5,958 bases of DNA from the NCBI GenBank assembly GCA_009781125.1, contig WQYS01000163.1, positions 1-5,958 of the forward strand. The letters run 5' to 3'. The notes beneath the pieces are model-generated. The model worked only from the letters and a program-made list of their open reading frames with translations, ran no database searches and was not told the origin of the DNA. Source of the DNA: Acidobacteriaceae bacterium (GTDB taxonomy: Bacteria > Acidobacteriota > Terriglobia > Terriglobales > Acidobacteriaceae). Both the position numbers and the translations under genes were made by a program. Below, piece after piece: positions 5,253 to 5,958 of this stretch. Positions within the stretch are counted from its first letter, which is position 1. Every line of letters begins with the position of its first letter.

Positions 5253-5958
5253 ATGAAGTTCCTTATAGAAAAAATCGTTTACGGAGGCAGCGGTCTGGCG
5301 CGTTCGAGCGGCGGTACGGCCGTTTTCGTGCCTTTGACGCTTCCGGGAGAGATGGTCGAAGCAGGCGAAATCACTGCTAACTCCGCTCACCACGAGGCAG
5401 AGCTGGTGCATGTGATCGATCCATCTCCCGCGCGGGTCACGCCGAGGTGCGCACACTTCGGCACATGCGGCGGATGCAGCTATCAGCACGCGCGTTACGA
5501 GGAACAACTGGCGCTGAAGCAGCGCATTCTGCGTGAATCTCTCGAACGTGCCGGGCTGACCGCATTGCCCGATATTGTTGCTCATGCTGCTGAGCCGTGG
5601 GGTTATCGCAATCGAATCCGGCTGCGAATTGCGGAGGCGGACGGCTCCCTGCGCGTGGGATATCTCGCGCGGGGATCGAACGCATTCCTGCCTGTAAAAG
5701 AGTGCCCGATTGCAGCGCCGCTGGCGTGGCGCGCTGCCGAGGCTCTGCTCACGCTCGGTGGCGAATCTGCCCGGTGGCTGCGGGCTGCGACAGAGGTAGA
5801 GTTCTTCACCAACGCCGAAGAGACCGCGCTTCAGATGACTGTCTTTGTCAGCCGCGAACCCGCAAAGGGGTTTGTGAATCTCTGTGAAGAATTACGCAGC
5901 ATCATCCCCGAACTCGCGGGAGCAGGCGTACAGGTGCAAGAGAGCGCAGGCCGTAATC
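5253..5958 (+). CDS. rlmD: TrmA/RlmD-family RNA (uracil-5-)-methyltransferase, 3' end outside the window
   Basis: 235 codons are visible of an expected 400-450. The N-terminus is a TRAM domain (1-55, FLIEKIVYGGSGLARSSG, then VFVPLTLPGEMVEA), which binds RNA. It is followed by the iron-sulfur motif CAHFGTCGGC (Cys66, Cys72, Cys75), and the fourth ligand is Cys151 in KECPIA, as in RlmD (RumA). YRNRIRLRI (118-126) and GYLARGSNAFLPV (136-148) are typical of the central domain. The SAM-binding and catalytic-cysteine region lies beyond the window, so activity and exact target (23S rRNA U1939, U747 or tRNA U54) cannot be decided; the cluster argues for RlmD or RlmCD rather than E. coli-type TrmA. 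A TAA two codons upstream in frame rules out a longer start. No Shine-Dalgarno is visible, and the 82-nt gap before it shows only a loopless palindrome, GAAGCGCTTC (5206-5215). Confidence 0.9.
   Translation, partial: MKFLIEKIVYGGSGLARSSGGTAVFVPLTLPGEMVEAGEITANSAHHEAELVHVIDPSPARVTPRCAHFGTCGGCSYQHARYEEQLALKQRILRESLERAGLTALPDIVAHAAEPWGYRNRIRLRIAEADGSLRVGYLARGSNAFLPVKECPIAAPLAWRAAEALLTLGGESARWLRAATEVEFFTNAEETALQMTVFVSREPAKGFVNLCEELRSIIPELAGAGVQVQESAGRN

Overview
The window looks like a chromosomal housekeeping segment from a GC-rich bacterium, most likely an acidobacterium (Acidobacteriota, Terriglobia type). That placement rests on inference. The RuvX carries a GNPLYMSGDQS stretch, GreA begins with a short MPAHIMKRLEEE-type N-terminus, and the neighbourhood combines an endolytic murein transglycosylase, a LolA-like lipoprotein, RuvX and GreA, all of which I associate with that group. 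No rRNA, tRNA, CRISPR array, insertion sequence or phage gene was seen.

The minus strand is continuous from about 4426 down to 1. In transcription order it holds a four-helix membrane protein of the DUF4239/bestrophin-like family (4426-3668), mltG (3604-2591), an outer-membrane-type lipoprotein (2556-1666), a toxin-antitoxin pair (toxin 1581-1228, antitoxin 1235-924), ruvX (906-460) and the first 114 codons of greA (344-1, cut by the window edge). mltG and the lipoprotein are only 34 nt apart and probably co-transcribed. greA has a perfect TATAAT in its own 115-nt upstream gap.

The plus strand, divergent from position 4466, carries an unrecognised 234-residue helical protein (4466-5170) and the 5' part of a TrmA/RlmD-type RNA uracil-5-methyltransferase (5253 to the window end), with its TRAM domain and four iron-sulfur cysteines visible.

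The most interesting part is the toxin-antitoxin cassette at 924-1626. It has its own sigma70-like promoter embedded in overlapping direct and inverted repeats that look like an autoregulatory operator. The toxin has no Shine-Dalgarno site and its transcript appears almost leaderless, whereas the overlapping antitoxin has a strong AGGAGA. The cassette sits 17 nt in front of ruvX with no obvious terminator, so ruvX may be read from the toxin-antitoxin promoter. I found no convincing evidence for an entirely new multi-gene system; the two least characterised genes are the divergent pair around 4445.
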